A stretch of DNA of 64,000 nt, from assembly GCF_025397915.1 (NCBI RefSeq), contig NZ_JALIDZ010000002.1, positions 186,001 to 250,000 on the forward strand, given 5' to 3'. The notes under the pieces were generated by a model. It had not been told where the DNA came from. It searched no databases and saw only the letters and a program-made list of their open reading frames with translations. This stretch comes from Microbaculum marinisediminis (GTDB lineage: Bacteria; Pseudomonadota; Alphaproteobacteria; Rhizobiales; Tepidamorphaceae). This document shows, one piece after another, positions 1 to 9,393 of this stretch. Position 1 is the stretch's first letter; each line of letters starts with the position of its first letter. Position numbers and translations under genes: made by a program.

Positions 1-1
1 G

Positions 2-118
2 ACCATCACCGTCGCCGACGCTGACGGGAACGAGATATTGTCGGTTCCCTTCGCGGGGTCTCACCCGGCTGCGACAGACGGCGCACGCCCCGGCATGCCG
101 CGCGGCACCATACACTGA
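2..118 (+). CDS. C-terminal fragment of a small protein, DUF6894-like (truncated by window edge)
   Basis: An open frame enters from the left edge and stops at TGA 116-118. It reads TITVADADGNEILSVPF followed by a low-complexity tail. The pattern of a beta strand, then D-x-x-G, then a hydrophobic-Pro-Phe end resembles the C-terminus of short DUF6894-type proteins common in Alphaproteobacteria. Function is unknown. Only 38 codons are visible, so the family call is tentative and rests on that one motif. Confidence 0.4.
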   Translation, partial: TITVADADGNEILSVPFAGSHPAATDGARPGMPRGTIH

Positions 119-317
119 CACCGGCGCCTGGGCGTTCCGGGCCTTTGGCGTCTGGGCCTTCGGGCCCACCCTGCGATCCTCCGCGCAATCCGCCGTCGCG
201 CGCCGTAAGCGACGCAGGGCCCCTGCGCGCACCCGCGGCGCACGCGGCGGCGTGTTGTTATCCTCCGGCGGGCCAACTAGCCTGAAACCGGACCTGTATC
301 CGAGTGGACTATTCGCG

Positions 318-866
318 ATGTCAGACCAAGGCGACCCGGACGACACCAAACAATCCGCTCGTTTGCTAAGCGCTACCCAGAAACAGCTCCAGACGGAAAA
401 GCTGAAAGACTACAAGAGGCGCGTGTCCTTTGGCGACCTTGTGACCGACCGTTGGGAGAACGCCCGCGAATACGGGTTCGGTGAGGGAAGCTCCTGCTAC
501 GACAACGTGCTGATCCTGGGCGACGTCCGGGTCGGCGCGCATACGTGGATCGGCCCGAACGTCATCCTGGACGGCTCCGGCATGGGGCTGACTATCGGCA
601 GCCACTGCTCGATATCCGCGGGCGTTCAGATCTACACCCACAACACGGTCCGGCGCTCGGTGAGCCTTGGCCGCGATCCGGTCGACTATGCGCCGACCGT
701 CATCGGAGACGGGGTCTATATCGGGCCGAACACCGTCATCGCCATGGGCGTGACGATCGGCGACTGCGCGGTCATCGGAGCGATGTCGTTCGTCAACGGC
801 GACATCCCCGGGCGCAAGTCGGCCTGGGGCTGCCCGGCGCGCATCGTCGGCAACATCCCGGACTAG
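318..866 (+). CDS. Hexapeptide-repeat acyltransferase (WcaF/WbbJ-like O-acetyltransferase)
   Basis: The 182-aa product carries the left-handed beta-helix hexapeptide pattern from about residue 55 to the end (NVILDG, IGSHCSISAGVQIYTHN, VIGDGVYIGPNTVIAMGVTIG). The ending CPARIVGNIPD is typical of the NodL/LacA/WcaF acetyl-CoA-dependent O-acetyltransferases. The likely role is acetylation of a sugar residue of the exopolysaccharide made by this locus. ATG 318 was chosen because the upstream in-frame extension is low-complexity and non-conserved. It converges on the BY-kinase gene with only an 18-bp gap. The acceptor sugar cannot be told from sequence. Confidence 0.85.
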   Translation: MSDQGDPDDTKQSARLLSATQKQLQTEKLKDYKRRVSFGDLVTDRWENAREYGFGEGSSCYDNVLILGDVRVGAHTWIGPNVILDGSGMGLTIGSHCSISAGVQIYTHNTVRRSVSLGRDPVDYAPTVIGDGVYIGPNTVIAMGVTIGDCAVIGAMSFVNGDIPGRKSAWGCPARIVGNIPD

Positions 867-884
867 CGAGACCCGCAGCGCCGG

Positions 885-1664
885 CTAGTAGCCGCCCTTG
901 TGCGCCATGTATTCGCACTTGTTGAGAACGACGCCGAGAACGTTGGTGAAGGCCGCCAGCTCCCGCTCGCAGGCCTCGATCTCGGAGACCTTGGTCTTCC
1001 CTGCCGCGGCGACCAGAAGCACACAATCGACATTCGACGCGAAGGCGAGAACGTCTCCGCTGTCGAACACAGGCGGCATGTCGCACACGATCACGTCGGG
1101 TTGCAGTTCCTCGTGAACCCTGGCGATCGCGGCGCGCGCGGACGGGCTCTGTAGCAGTCCCGTCGGATCGGCGACCATGCTCTCGGTCGCGGCGATCGCC
1201 AAGGCATCCTGCCAGGACACGAATATGTCCTGCACGGTCGCGGAGCCGGAGAGGAATTTTTCCATCGGAACCGGCGCCTCGAGCTTGAGATATTTCGCCA
1301 TGCTGGGGCGACGCAGGTCGAGATCGAGCAAGGCGACATGGCGATCCGCCATTCTCGCCATGCTGAAGGCGAGATTGATCGTCACCACCGATTTGCCGCA
1401 GCCCGCTGTGGGCGACGTGACGATGATCGACCGCCAGCCATATTCGCGCATCAGGCGCAAGACCTTGGTGCGCAGAACCTCGAATGCCGCGTTCGCAGGC
1501 TCGAAGCGCGATCCGGTCACTATCCTATTGTCCCGAAGCGCGGAGAAATCGGGCTTGAACGGCCTCAGGCCGGGCCATTTCGCGGGACCAGCGCGACCGT
1601 GCACCGTCCCGAGCTCGCCCGGTTCCGCAATCTGCAACGGTGCAATGCCGCGAACGTGTTCCAT
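885..1664 (-). CDS. Exopolysaccharide BY-kinase, CpsD/CapB/Wzc-C-terminal type ATPase
   Basis: The 259-aa cytoplasmic P-loop protein has a deviant Walker A (SPTAGCGKSVV), a Walker A' (VALLDLDLRRP) and a Walker B (VIVCDMPPVFDSGDVL). This is the layout of bacterial tyrosine kinases that regulate polysaccharide chain length. It partners with the membrane co-polymerase encoded immediately upstream on the same strand, as in Gram-positive-style split Wzc systems. The C-terminus ends NKCEYMAHKGGY and has at most two tyrosines, so the usual autophosphorylated Tyr cluster is much reduced. ATG 1664 lies 22 bp after the upstream stop and is preceded by a GGGGG-rich Shine-Dalgarno. An in-frame TTG at 1706 would overlap the upstream gene and is less likely. 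Confidence 0.85.
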   Translation of the reverse strand: MEHVRGIAPLQIAEPGELGTVHGRAGPAKWPGLRPFKPDFSALRDNRIVTGSRFEPANAAFEVLRTKVLRLMREYGWRSIIVTSPTAGCGKSVVTINLAFSMARMADRHVALLDLDLRRPSMAKYLKLEAPVPMEKFLSGSATVQDIFVSWQDALAIAATESMVADPTGLLQSPSARAAIARVHEELQPDVIVCDMPPVFDSGDVLAFASNVDCVLLVAAAGKTKVSEIEACERELAAFTNVLGVVLNKCEYMAHKGGY

Positions 1665-1686
1665 GTCGATTGTCCGGCCCCCTGCT

Positions 1687-3261
1687 CTATTCGACTGCGG
1701 TTCCAACGGCGCCCTGCTGCGCCACCGGGATCACCTGTCCGGGCGTGTCATGTACCGGCGTGTCGGCCCGCTCGGCCAACGGAAGCCCCTGCAGGCCGAT
1801 CAGGACCGCGACGGCGGGCAACAGACCGGCCGCAAGCTTCCTGCGCGGCGGCTCCGTCGGGCTGCGAATGTAGGGCACCGCGACGAGCGGCTCGCCCTTG
1901 AAGACACGACCGATATCGGTCGGGCGATAGATGGCCGCCCGCCAGAATTCCAGGAGCAGCACCACGGCCAGGCCGAGGAAGAAACCGCCGGCCGCGCCGC
2001 CGGCCGCGACATAGCGCCGCCTCGGGCCATAGGGCCTGTCCGGCGCCACGGCAGGCTCGATCAGGGTCAGCTTCTCGCCGATGGACTGCTGAGCGATCCG
2101 CGCACCGACCGTGGCATCGGCCAGTCGCGTCTGGGCGTCGTTGTACTGGGACTGGATGGTCTCGTAGTCCCGCTGCAGCCGCTTGAGTTCCGTCTCGTTT
2201 TCGACCGTCGCGCTGATCGTCCGGTCGAGGTCGGCCAGGCTCCGCGTGATCGAGTCCTTTTCGGTTGCGAGGAACTTGAGCTGATTGTCGATATCGACAA
2301 GCTGGAGCTGCAGCTCGGCGGGCATGCCGACCGGATCGGCGTCTTGCGCCGCCGCGCTGCGATTGGCCTGCGCCTCGGCCTCGAGCGATTGGATGCGCTG
2401 GCGCAGCGCGATGATATTCGGGCTGTCCTCGGCGAAGATGGCGCGCTGCTCGGTCAGCGCCCGCCGCAGGTCGGCGATCATCTGGTCTTCCGGCGTGGTG
2501 AGCCCGTCGACCCCCGAGCCGCTCGAATGCGCGTAGATCTGCTTCAGGGTGAGCCGCCGATTTCGCAAGGACTCCGCTTCCCGCTGGATCTGCAACAACC
2601 GTTCCTGCTGGCTCGCAAGCTGGGCGCGGCGGAACTCCAGGCTGTCCGGCAGGGCGTCCCTGTGATCGTTGGTGAAGGTCGAGATCCGGGCCTCGGCGTT
2701 GGACAGGTCGGTGGACAGGCGATCGACGTCCTGACGAATGAATTCCAGCGCGTCGGTCGCCCGCTCCTTGCGCAGCTTCGCGTCCCCTTCGAGAATCTTC
2801 GCGGCATAGGCATTAGCCACGCGCGCGGCGAGAACCGGATTGCTGGCCTCGAAGGACACGGCGAAGATCAAGGCGCCGCTGCGGCCCCACTGCGAATTGG
2901 AATAGAGCGGCTGGAGACTGGTGCGGCTTCGCATGTCGGCGGCGATGGAGGATTCATTCAAGGCCATGACATCGGGATAGATGTCGAGCGAACGCGCCAT
3001 GGAGAGCAGGCTGTCTCGCGTGGTCAGGCGCTGCTCCATCACCTGCAGCTGCTCCATGGTGTCCGTCGGCACGACGGAACGCGCCACATCCGAGGAAAGA
3101 CGCGGCGATTCGATCAGGATCTTGGCGACCGCCATGTAAGTCGGCGTCAAGGAGAGCGCCACGATCACGCCGATGACCCCGCCTATCACCGTCATCACGA
3201 TGAAGAACGGCAGACGTCGGAAAAACATCCAAGTGTAGAACTGAAGGTCGATCTGGCCCAT
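1687..3261 (-). CDS. Polysaccharide co-polymerase, Wzz/GumC family chain-length determinant
   Basis: The 524-aa inner-membrane protein has an N-terminal Wzz domain with a first membrane segment near residues 18-38 (FFIVMTVIGGVIGVIVALSL). A long periplasmic coiled-coil section follows (about residues 160-400, rich in Q/E/R/L, including LRQRIQSLEAEAQ). A second membrane segment near residues 415-440 (VAAGGAAGGFFLGLAVVLLL) precedes a short cytoplasmic tail. It lacks the kinase domain, which is supplied by the next gene. It should control chain length of the Wzy-polymerised polymer and contact the outer-membrane exporter. ATG 3261 is clear and the gene is divergent from the exporter gene across 347 bp. 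Confidence 0.88.
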   Translation of the reverse strand: MGQIDLQFYTWMFFRRLPFFIVMTVIGGVIGVIVALSLTPTYMAVAKILIESPRLSSDVARSVVPTDTMEQLQVMEQRLTTRDSLLSMARSLDIYPDVMALNESSIAADMRSRTSLQPLYSNSQWGRSGALIFAVSFEASNPVLAARVANAYAAKILEGDAKLRKERATDALEFIRQDVDRLSTDLSNAEARISTFTNDHRDALPDSLEFRRAQLASQQERLLQIQREAESLRNRRLTLKQIYAHSSGSGVDGLTTPEDQMIADLRRALTEQRAIFAEDSPNIIALRQRIQSLEAEAQANRSAAAQDADPVGMPAELQLQLVDIDNQLKFLATEKDSITRSLADLDRTISATVENETELKRLQRDYETIQSQYNDAQTRLADATVGARIAQQSIGEKLTLIEPAVAPDRPYGPRRRYVAAGGAAGGFFLGLAVVLLLEFWRAAIYRPTDIGRVFKGEPLVAVPYIRSPTEPPRRKLAAGLLPAVAVLIGLQGLPLAERADTPVHDTPGQVIPVAQQGAVGTAVE

Positions 3262-3608
3262 GGATCCGATCTACTTGCGGGAGCAGCCCGCTGTTCCTGC
3301 GCCGGCAGATACCGCGACTGCGGACACGCGCCGTGCCCAACCTAAACCGACGCCGGCCGGATTGGGTCGCTTGCCGGATTGGGTAATTTGATCTTCGCCG
3401 ACACCTAATGCGAAGAAAACCACGACATAGGTTCGAGCCGCCATCCGCGTCCTCCGCCTTTTGGGGAAGGGGCTAGCCAAGTGGCGAGACCGCAAGCCCA
3501 TTGCGCGTGCGCCCTCGGACGAATTGAGGCGCCGCTCCCGCGCGCGGAAAATGTTTCTATTTCCGACCAGTATTCCAGCATTCCGCTAGTCCACCATCGA
3601 GGTCGGTG
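3262..3608. other. Divergent intergenic region between wzz-like and wza-like genes
   Basis: There is no credible coding frame in this 347-bp stretch. It should hold the back-to-back promoters for the chain-length operon (minus) and the export gene (plus). A somewhat AT-richer patch lies near 3548-3580 just upstream of the export gene. I could not pick out a confident -35/-10 pair or operator. Confidence 0.5.
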
Positions 3609-4949
3609 ATGAGGTTCCCGTTTCGTATTCGCCAAGCCGTCGTCGCCGCGCTTTTCGTCCTCGCCGCGAGTGGTGCGCCGGGCATCGCGGAACCGTTCAA
3701 GCTTGCCCCCAACACCAAGGTGCAGGTCACGATCGTCCAGTGGAACCCGAGCAAGGCGGAGTATCAGCGCTGGGATGCCCTGGGCGGAACCTTCGTCGTC
3801 TCGCCGGACATGACGCTGACGCTGCCCATCCTCGGCTCGGTCGACGTGACCGACCGAAGCGGCGCCGATATCGCGGGGCACGTCGCGCTGGCGCTCAAGG
3901 AGAAGGTCGGGCTCCTCAATGCGCCGGAAGTCACCGTCGAAGTCTTGGAGTACCCGCCGATCTATGTCGTCGGGTCGGTCAACCAGCCCGGCGAGTACGC
4001 GTATCGGCCGGGCCTCACCGTGCTGCAGGCGCTCGCGCTCAGCGGCGGGCGGTATCGTACCGCCGAGCCCGCGGGCAACGACGTGCTGTCGCTCGCCGGC
4101 GAACTCGACATCCTGCGCGCCGACGAACTCCGCCTGATCGGGCGCATCGCCCGGCTGGACGCGGAACTGGCCGACGCCACCGAGATCACGTTTCCGCGCC
4201 AACTGACAGGCAATTCGAACCGGTCGCTGGTCGAACAGATCGTCAATATCGAGACGCTGATCTTTTCGGCGCGCGAGAACGAGACCGACAGACAGCTGGC
4301 AACGCTATCCGAGCTGAGCGACCTGTACGATCAGGAGCTGAGCACGCTGCAGGCGCGGGCCGTGGCCGGCGACCGCTCGATCGCGCTCGCCCAGAAGCAG
4401 CTGGACGGCGTGACCGAGCTCTACCGGAAAGGGGTGTCTACGCTCTCGCGGCAGGCGGATCTGGAACGGGTCGTCGCCGGATTGCAGGTCGAGCGGCTGG
4501 TCGACGACACCGAGATGATGAAGGTGAGGCAGAACAAGAGCGAGAACCGGCGCCAGGAGCTGAACGTCCAGGACCAGAGGAAAACCAACCTTTCGCTGGA
4601 ACTGCGAGACGCGCGCGCGGAGCTGGACCGGGTGAAATCGCGGCAGTTCACGGTCGAAAGCCTTCTGATGGAGGTCAGCGGCGGCGCGGCGCCGGTGGAG
4701 ACCAGCGAGGAAGCCGAGCTCGTGTTCGAGATCGTCCGGCATGAGGCCGGCGCACCTGTCACCCGGCACGCCAGCGAATCGACGTACCTGGAACCCGGCG
4801 ACGTCGTGAAGGTCGAGCCTGCGGGCCGGCCCTCCGAGACGGAACCCGGTTCGCTCCTATCCGACGCACCGTCCGCCGGAACGCGGTCGGGCCGGAGGTC
4901 CGGCGGCCCGGTCCCGCTTCCCAAGCCCCGCCCGGCCGGAACGTCGTAA
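3609..4949 (+). CDS. Polysaccharide export protein (Wza/GumB/ExoF-like, SLBB domain)
   Basis: The 446-aa product starts with a Sec signal peptide (RIRQAVVAALFVLAASGAPG). It has a poly-export domain (about residues 30-110) and then an SLBB-type segment (YVVGSVNQPGEYAYRPGLTVLQ). A long helical, coiled-coil-prone region (about 160-360) and a Pro/Arg-rich tail follow. No lipobox cysteine follows the signal, so unlike classical Wza it is probably a periplasmic or ExoF-type protein. ATG 3609 follows GAGGT at good spacing; a GTG directly precedes it. Together with the Wzz/BY-kinase pair it completes the secretion apparatus. Confidence 0.87.
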   Translation: MRFPFRIRQAVVAALFVLAASGAPGIAEPFKLAPNTKVQVTIVQWNPSKAEYQRWDALGGTFVVSPDMTLTLPILGSVDVTDRSGADIAGHVALALKEKVGLLNAPEVTVEVLEYPPIYVVGSVNQPGEYAYRPGLTVLQALALSGGRYRTAEPAGNDVLSLAGELDILRADELRLIGRIARLDAELADATEITFPRQLTGNSNRSLVEQIVNIETLIFSARENETDRQLATLSELSDLYDQELSTLQARAVAGDRSIALAQKQLDGVTELYRKGVSTLSRQADLERVVAGLQVERLVDDTEMMKVRQNKSENRRQELNVQDQRKTNLSLELRDARAELDRVKSRQFTVESLLMEVSGGAAPVETSEEAELVFEIVRHEAGAPVTRHASESTYLEPGDVVKVEPAGRPSETEPGSLLSDAPSAGTRSGRRSGGPVPLPKPRPAGTS

Positions 4950-5100
4950 AACGTCCGCGTATCACCGGTCACGGCAGTCCGGTTCGGCGGCCGCGCCGGC
5001 GCATCGCGCACGCTCCCCATCCTCATTAGCAAGCAAGCACATCGACAACGGACCGCTTCGCGCGCGCGGAAGCTCGCCACACGGTTTAGGCCGTGAGCGA

Positions 5101-5235
5101 CGGGGGCATGGGGGATAAGGGCGCTCACGAGACTGGCGGCTCCCCCCCTGTGTCTGAAGGGGCAGTCACGGCGGGATGATCCCCGGGGCCTGGGCTCGGG
5201 GCCTGGGGGATCAGGGATCCTGGGGGACAGGGGGC
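5101..5235 (+). repeat. G-run cluster between convergent genes (potential G-quadruplex)
   Basis: The plus strand contains many closely spaced runs of three to five G, densest at 5183-5232, with spacers of about 3-5 nt. Units such as GGGGCCT, GGGCTC and GGGGGATCA recur, so it looks like an imperfect short tandem repeat. It lies after the stop of the export gene and just beyond the stop of the convergent sugar-transferase gene. There is no coding frame of note in 4950-5235. Confidence 0.6.
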
Positions 5236-5925
5236 CTACAAGCCGGTCCCGCGGACGACCACGCCGACCGTCGAGAGCATGATCGCCAGATCGACGCGGA
5301 GCGACTTGATCTCCTCATAGCGATCGTCATAGGCCGCGCGCGAGGCGAACGTGCCATCGTTGCGCGCGCTGATCTGCCAAAGTCCGGTGAGGCCGGGCCG
5401 CATCAGAAAATAGGCGTGGCCCGGATAAAGGGCTTCCTGATCCGGCAGCATAGGGCGCGGCCCGACCAGGCTCATGTCGCCGATCAGCACGTTCCAAAGC
5501 TGCGGCAGCTCGTCGATGGAATGCTTGCGCATGAACTCGCCGAGACGCGTGACGCGCGGATCCCGGCGCAGCTTCTGTGTCTCGTGCCACTCCCGGGCGG
5601 CTTCAGGATTCTGTTCGAGGTACTCCACCAGGAAGCGCTCGGCGTCCGGGACCATGGTCCGCAGCTTCCAGAGCTTGAACGTCCGGCCGTTCTTGCCGAG
5701 CCTGTCCTGGCGATAGAACGCCTTTCCGCCGTCGCGCCGGACCAGCAAGGCCAGCGACAGGACGATCGGTATGGAGATCGGCGCGGTCAGCAGCACGGCA
5801 CCGACATCCAGCGCGCGCTTCGCCAGCGGATAGGACCGCTTTCGTCGAGACCGCCGAAGAATACGCCCAGTTCGATTCGCGCCGAACGCAATTGTGTCCG
5901 GCCCCGTATTCATCGACGTGCTCAC
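5236..5925 (-). CDS. Initiating undecaprenyl-phosphate phosphosugar transferase (ExoY/WcaJ C-terminal type)
   Basis: The 229-aa small PGT has one membrane or re-entrant helix (ALDVGAVLLTAPISIPIVLS, about residues 38-62). The family signature blocks are FYRQDRLGKNGRTFKLWKLRTM, RKHSIDELPQLWNVLIGDMSLVGPRP and RPGLTGLWQ. It should transfer a sugar-1-phosphate from a UDP-sugar to undecaprenyl phosphate, the first step of repeat-unit assembly. It lacks the N-terminal four-helix and CoA-like part of WbaP/WcaJ. GTG 5925 is preferred, with AGGGG at good spacing; ATG 5913 has no visible ribosome site. The donor sugar is not predictable. Confidence 0.9.
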   Translation of the reverse strand: MSTSMNTGPDTIAFGANRTGRILRRSRRKRSYPLAKRALDVGAVLLTAPISIPIVLSLALLVRRDGGKAFYRQDRLGKNGRTFKLWKLRTMVPDAERFLVEYLEQNPEAAREWHETQKLRRDPRVTRLGEFMRKHSIDELPQLWNVLIGDMSLVGPRPMLPDQEALYPGHAYFLMRPGLTGLWQISARNDGTFASRAAYDDRYEEIKSLRVDLAIMLSTVGVVVRGTGL

Positions 5926-6490
5926 TGGTCGCCCCTATGGTCCACTCTACAAAACACCACTGCCCGTATAACAACTGACCTCTATTCTTTTATTCGTCGG
6001 CTTCAAATACATAACAACGATGAAATATGCCGACTTTATTCAACACGCCGCCTGCCCTTGAGGATACCAAGGCGGTTTTTGTCACTGCATCTGATAGAAT
6101 TGATTACGCAAACTGTGCCGGACCTACGCAATTGACCTGTGAATTATCCAATTTACGCTGCCCCTTACCCAATTGGAGGAATGAGCGTTTCGCCGCGCCT
6201 GTCCGAGCCGCGTTCCGGCGCGGCGCAGGCTCGCGTTTCCGGCGCGGCGGATAGCGTGATTTCGAAGGGGGTAGCGCAAACCCGGATTTTTGGCCGGATG
6301 ATCAAGTCGCGCGCGCCGGTCCGGCGGGGCAATCTGCGCCGGGTTCGGCCTCTACGGTTCCCGGAAGGGAATTCGACGCGGCCGTTTGTGGCTCGAGGGT
6401 GGTCGTGGACGAAATCCGAATATCGATTCATGGTTCCGAACGCACGGAAAAGCAGGGCCACCCGTCCCGATTCGGGCGGCGCGCACGTAG
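5926..6490. other. Intergenic region upstream of sugar transferase and flippase genes
   Basis: This 565-bp region separates two divergent genes. About 5940-6180 is clearly AT-richer than its surroundings, which suggests the promoters lie there. The frames that cross it have atypical composition and no recognisable motifs. I see no clear RNA gene or operator. Confidence 0.5.
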
Positions 6491-8059
6491 ATGACCGTCA
6501 CCGAATCACGCGCACCGGAATCAGGCGCACCGGGCCCGCACGCACCGGCATCGGGCGCACAATCCGGGAGCGCGGCCGAAAGCTATGGCCAGATCCTCCG
6601 GTCGACGGCCCTGATCGGCGCGTCCTCGCTGATCAATGTCGGCTTCGGCATCATCAGGGCGAAGGCCATGGCGATCCTGCTGGGCCCCGCCGGCGTCGGC
6701 CTGATCGGCATCTTCAATTCGCTCTCCGACCTCTGCTTCACGGCCGCTGGAATGGGCGTTCAGGAAAGCGGCGTGCGGCAGATCGCAAGCGTGCGATCGT
6801 CGGGTGACGACACCGGGATAGCCAGAACCGTATCCGTCGTCCGCAAGCTTTCGCTCGTCCTGGGGCTCGCCGGCGCTGTGCTGCTGGCCCTGGCCGCGCA
6901 ACCGCTGGCCGATCTGACCTTCGGCGAACCGTGGCGCAGCGGCGCCGTCGCCATGCTCGGCATCGCCGTGGGCCTGCGCATCGCGACGGGCGGCCAGATC
7001 GCGCTGCTGCAGGGTATGCGAAGGGTCGCCGACCTGGCGAAGCTTGGCGTGCTGTCGGCGTTCTTCAGCGCGGTCATCGCGATCCCCCTCGTCTACTGGC
7101 TCGGCGAAGACGGTATCGTTCCCTCGCTGGTGGGGATGGCGGCGGCGACGCTGCTGACATCCTGGTGGTACGCCCGCAAGGTCGGCATACAGACCCAGCG
7201 CCTGCGCATCTGGGAGATCGCGGAAGAGGCATCACCGCTGCTTAAGCTCGGCTTCGCCTTCATGGCGAGCGGCCTGCTGACCGCCGGCGCCGCCTATCTG
7301 GTCCGGCTTATCGTCCTTCACAATTCAGGGGTGGAGGAAGCGGGGTTCTATCAGGCGGCGTGGGTGCTCGGCGGCATCTATGCCAGCTTCATCCTCCAGT
7401 CGATGGGGGTCGATTTCTATCCGAGGCTGACGGCGGTGGCCGATTCCAACGAGGAGTGCGGCCGGTTGGTCAACGAGCAGGCGCGCGTGAGCCTCCTGCT
7501 CGCGGCCCCGGGGGTCCTCGCGACCCTTACATTCGCGCCGCTGGTCATGATCGTCTTCTACACGGCCGCTTTCCAGCCCGCCTCGGACCTGCTGCGCTGG
7601 ATCTGCCTGGGCATGATGCTGCGCATCATCGCCTGGCCGATGGGCTTCATCGTGCTGGCGCGCGGCGCCCAGAAGATCTTCTTCTGGACCGAGGTCGCGG
7701 CGACCACCGTCAATGTCGGCCTGGCCTATATCCTGGTTCGCGCGATCGGGTTGGACGGCGCCGGCATGGCGTTTTTCGGCCTCTACGTTTGGCACAGCGT
7801 TCTGATCTACGTCATCGTCCGGAAAATCGCCGGCTTCCGCTGGTCGGGCGAGAACATCCGCCTGGGCCTGGCGATGCTGGCGCTGACCGCCATCGTGTTC
7901 GCCGCCACGGAGATGCTGACCACGGTTCCGGCGGTGGCGATCGGCACGGCGGCCACAATCGGCTGCGGCGTCTATTGCCTGCGTTCGCTGCTGTCGATTC
8001 TGGGACCGGAGCATGCCCTGGTGCGCAAATTGCCGCGGTTCCTGCGCTCGGCGCTCTGA
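6491..8059 (+). CDS. Wzx-type lipid-linked repeat-unit flippase (MOP superfamily)
   Basis: The 522-aa polytopic membrane protein has about 12-14 hydrophobic helices. It starts with the family-typical ILRSTALIGASSLINVGFGI and AKAMAILLGPAGVGLIGIFN, as in O-antigen translocases. It should flip undecaprenyl-linked repeat units to the periplasm for polymerisation. ATG 6491 directly follows a TAG. The first about 30 residues are Pro/Ala/Ser-rich and repetitive (ESRAPESGAPGPHAPASGAQ), so a slightly later start cannot be excluded, but the rest is full length for the family. Confidence 0.87.
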   Translation: MTVTESRAPESGAPGPHAPASGAQSGSAAESYGQILRSTALIGASSLINVGFGIIRAKAMAILLGPAGVGLIGIFNSLSDLCFTAAGMGVQESGVRQIASVRSSGDDTGIARTVSVVRKLSLVLGLAGAVLLALAAQPLADLTFGEPWRSGAVAMLGIAVGLRIATGGQIALLQGMRRVADLAKLGVLSAFFSAVIAIPLVYWLGEDGIVPSLVGMAAATLLTSWWYARKVGIQTQRLRIWEIAEEASPLLKLGFAFMASGLLTAGAAYLVRLIVLHNSGVEEAGFYQAAWVLGGIYASFILQSMGVDFYPRLTAVADSNEECGRLVNEQARVSLLLAAPGVLATLTFAPLVMIVFYTAAFQPASDLLRWICLGMMLRIIAWPMGFIVLARGAQKIFFWTEVAATTVNVGLAYILVRAIGLDGAGMAFFGLYVWHSVLIYVIVRKIAGFRWSGENIRLGLAMLALTAIVFAATEMLTTVPAVAIGTAATIGCGVYCLRSLLSILGPEHALVRKLPRFLRSAL

Positions 8060-8127
8060 CGCCCTGCGCGATCTGACCGCTGCCCGGACCGATGCGCCCG
8101 CGTGCCGTGCGCGCGGCGGCACTGTCG

Positions 8128-9393
8128 CTATGCGGCGCCCGGGGACCTCTTCTGGGCGGCGATCGCGTTGAAATCCTCACTCAGCCCGGCGCCGAGCCAA
8201 TGGCGCGACTTTCGCCGAAGATAGTGGCCAAGCAGGCCGTGGGCCGACCGTGCCGTCTCCGCCGACCAGGCACGATCCCGTGTGGCGATCGCGGAGGCGT
8301 AGACCTGTTCCTGAACCTCCGCGGCCCGCGTGAGGCTGAAGCGATCGACCACCAGTTCGCGGCCGAACGCCCCGAGCAAGCGTCTGTGGTCCGGATCGGC
8401 GAGCATGGGCTCGAGTTCCGAACATAGCCGGTCCGCTCCCACCGCTATCCCGTCGTCGCCGACGGGAAACGCCAGATCCCCCAATCCATACCAGCCACCG
8501 GCAAGGAATTCGTCGACGGTGCGCGGCGTGCACAGCCGCCAGAACCCGAGTTCCCCCTGTACGACCAGCGGCTTTCCGAACGCCATGCCGCGCAGGGCCG
8601 ATCCACCCATTCCGAGCACGATGTCGGCGGCGGCATAGGCCGCGCGCGGATCCATGAGGGCGCCGGTCAGGACCACGACCTGTCGCCCGGCACGCGCATT
8701 GGCCATCCGCGCCCGCTCGACAACCTCCTCCCTGACCGGGCCATCCCCGACGATGGCTAGCTGTACGGGAATCCCCCGCCCGGCCAGGGAGCCGGCCGCG
8801 TCGCAGGCAGCAAGCAAACCTTCTCGTTTGAGTTCGCTCGAGAGGCGTCCGACCACGACGAGCAGAACCGCGTCCGGATCCAGACCATAGGTGGCGCGGA
8901 ACGCCGCCCCGTCGATCGACGGGGCGTTCGCGCCGGTGTCCACCGGCGGCTCCAGCAACGTGACGGCGGTATGCCCGCCGGCGGCGGCCGTCTTCCTGAT
9001 GTCGTCGGTCCCCACCACCAGTGGCATGGTCCTTGGCAGGAAATGCGCGACGGCCATCGACATGACCGTGCAGACGAGCGGCACCCGCTGGAACAGGTGC
9101 GGACCAAAATACAGCGCCATCGCCGGAGGCCACTCGTAGCCGTGAACGACGTCGATGCCCCGGTCGCGCACGACCTTCTTTAGGAAACGATGCGTCCGAA
9201 GCGACATACGTCCCCACTCATCGGGGAGCGGGATGTGATCCACGCCGAACTCGTGGACTTTCTCCACCAGCGGGCCTGATCCGCTGACGATGGCGACATC
9301 GTGCCCCCTGTCGCGCACGGACGCGGCGAGCTCGATCGCATTGAGCTGCGACCCGCCGATCTCCATCGAATGAGGAAAAACCAGGATTCTCAA
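8128..9393 (-). CDS. GT4-family glycosyltransferase
   Basis: The 421-aa product has a GT-B fold. The N-terminal half begins LRILVFPHSMEIGGSQLNAIEL, a typical GT4 donor-domain start. The C-terminal half has VVVGRLSSELKREGL, LAIVGDGPVREEV and a degenerate ADIVLGMGGSALRGMAFGKPLVV in place of the usual S-x-x-E-x-x-G-x-x-x-x-E motif. The start is inferred to be TTG 9393. Its TTGA overlaps the upstream stop by 4 bp and GAGGG sits 7 nt before it. A long in-frame extension into the upstream gene is a shadow. Linkage and sugar are unknown. Confidence 0.8.
   Translation of the reverse strand: MRILVFPHSMEIGGSQLNAIELAASVRDRGHDVAIVSGSGPLVEKVHEFGVDHIPLPDEWGRMSLRTHRFLKKVVRDRGIDVVHGYEWPPAMALYFGPHLFQRVPLVCTVMSMAVAHFLPRTMPLVVGTDDIRKTAAAGGHTAVTLLEPPVDTGANAPSIDGAAFRATYGLDPDAVLLVVVGRLSSELKREGLLAACDAAGSLAGRGIPVQLAIVGDGPVREEVVERARMANARAGRQVVVLTGALMDPRAAYAAADIVLGMGGSALRGMAFGKPLVVQGELGFWRLCTPRTVDEFLAGGWYGLGDLAFPVGDDGIAVGADRLCSELEPMLADPDHRRLLGAFGRELVVDRFSLTRAAEVQEQVYASAIATRDRAWSAETARSAHGLLGHYLRRKSRHWLGAGLSEDFNAIAAQKRSPGAA

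Noticed and set aside
61-317. Arg-rich frames on both strands near the left edge
   Set aside because: Composition is extreme, no motif or ribosome site is present, and the frames overlap each other. They look like GC-driven chance frames.
1177-3345. A 722-codon open frame on the plus strand over the kinase and Wzz genes
   Set aside because: It is antisense to two well-supported genes, and its translation is low-complexity Arg/Gly/His with no domain.
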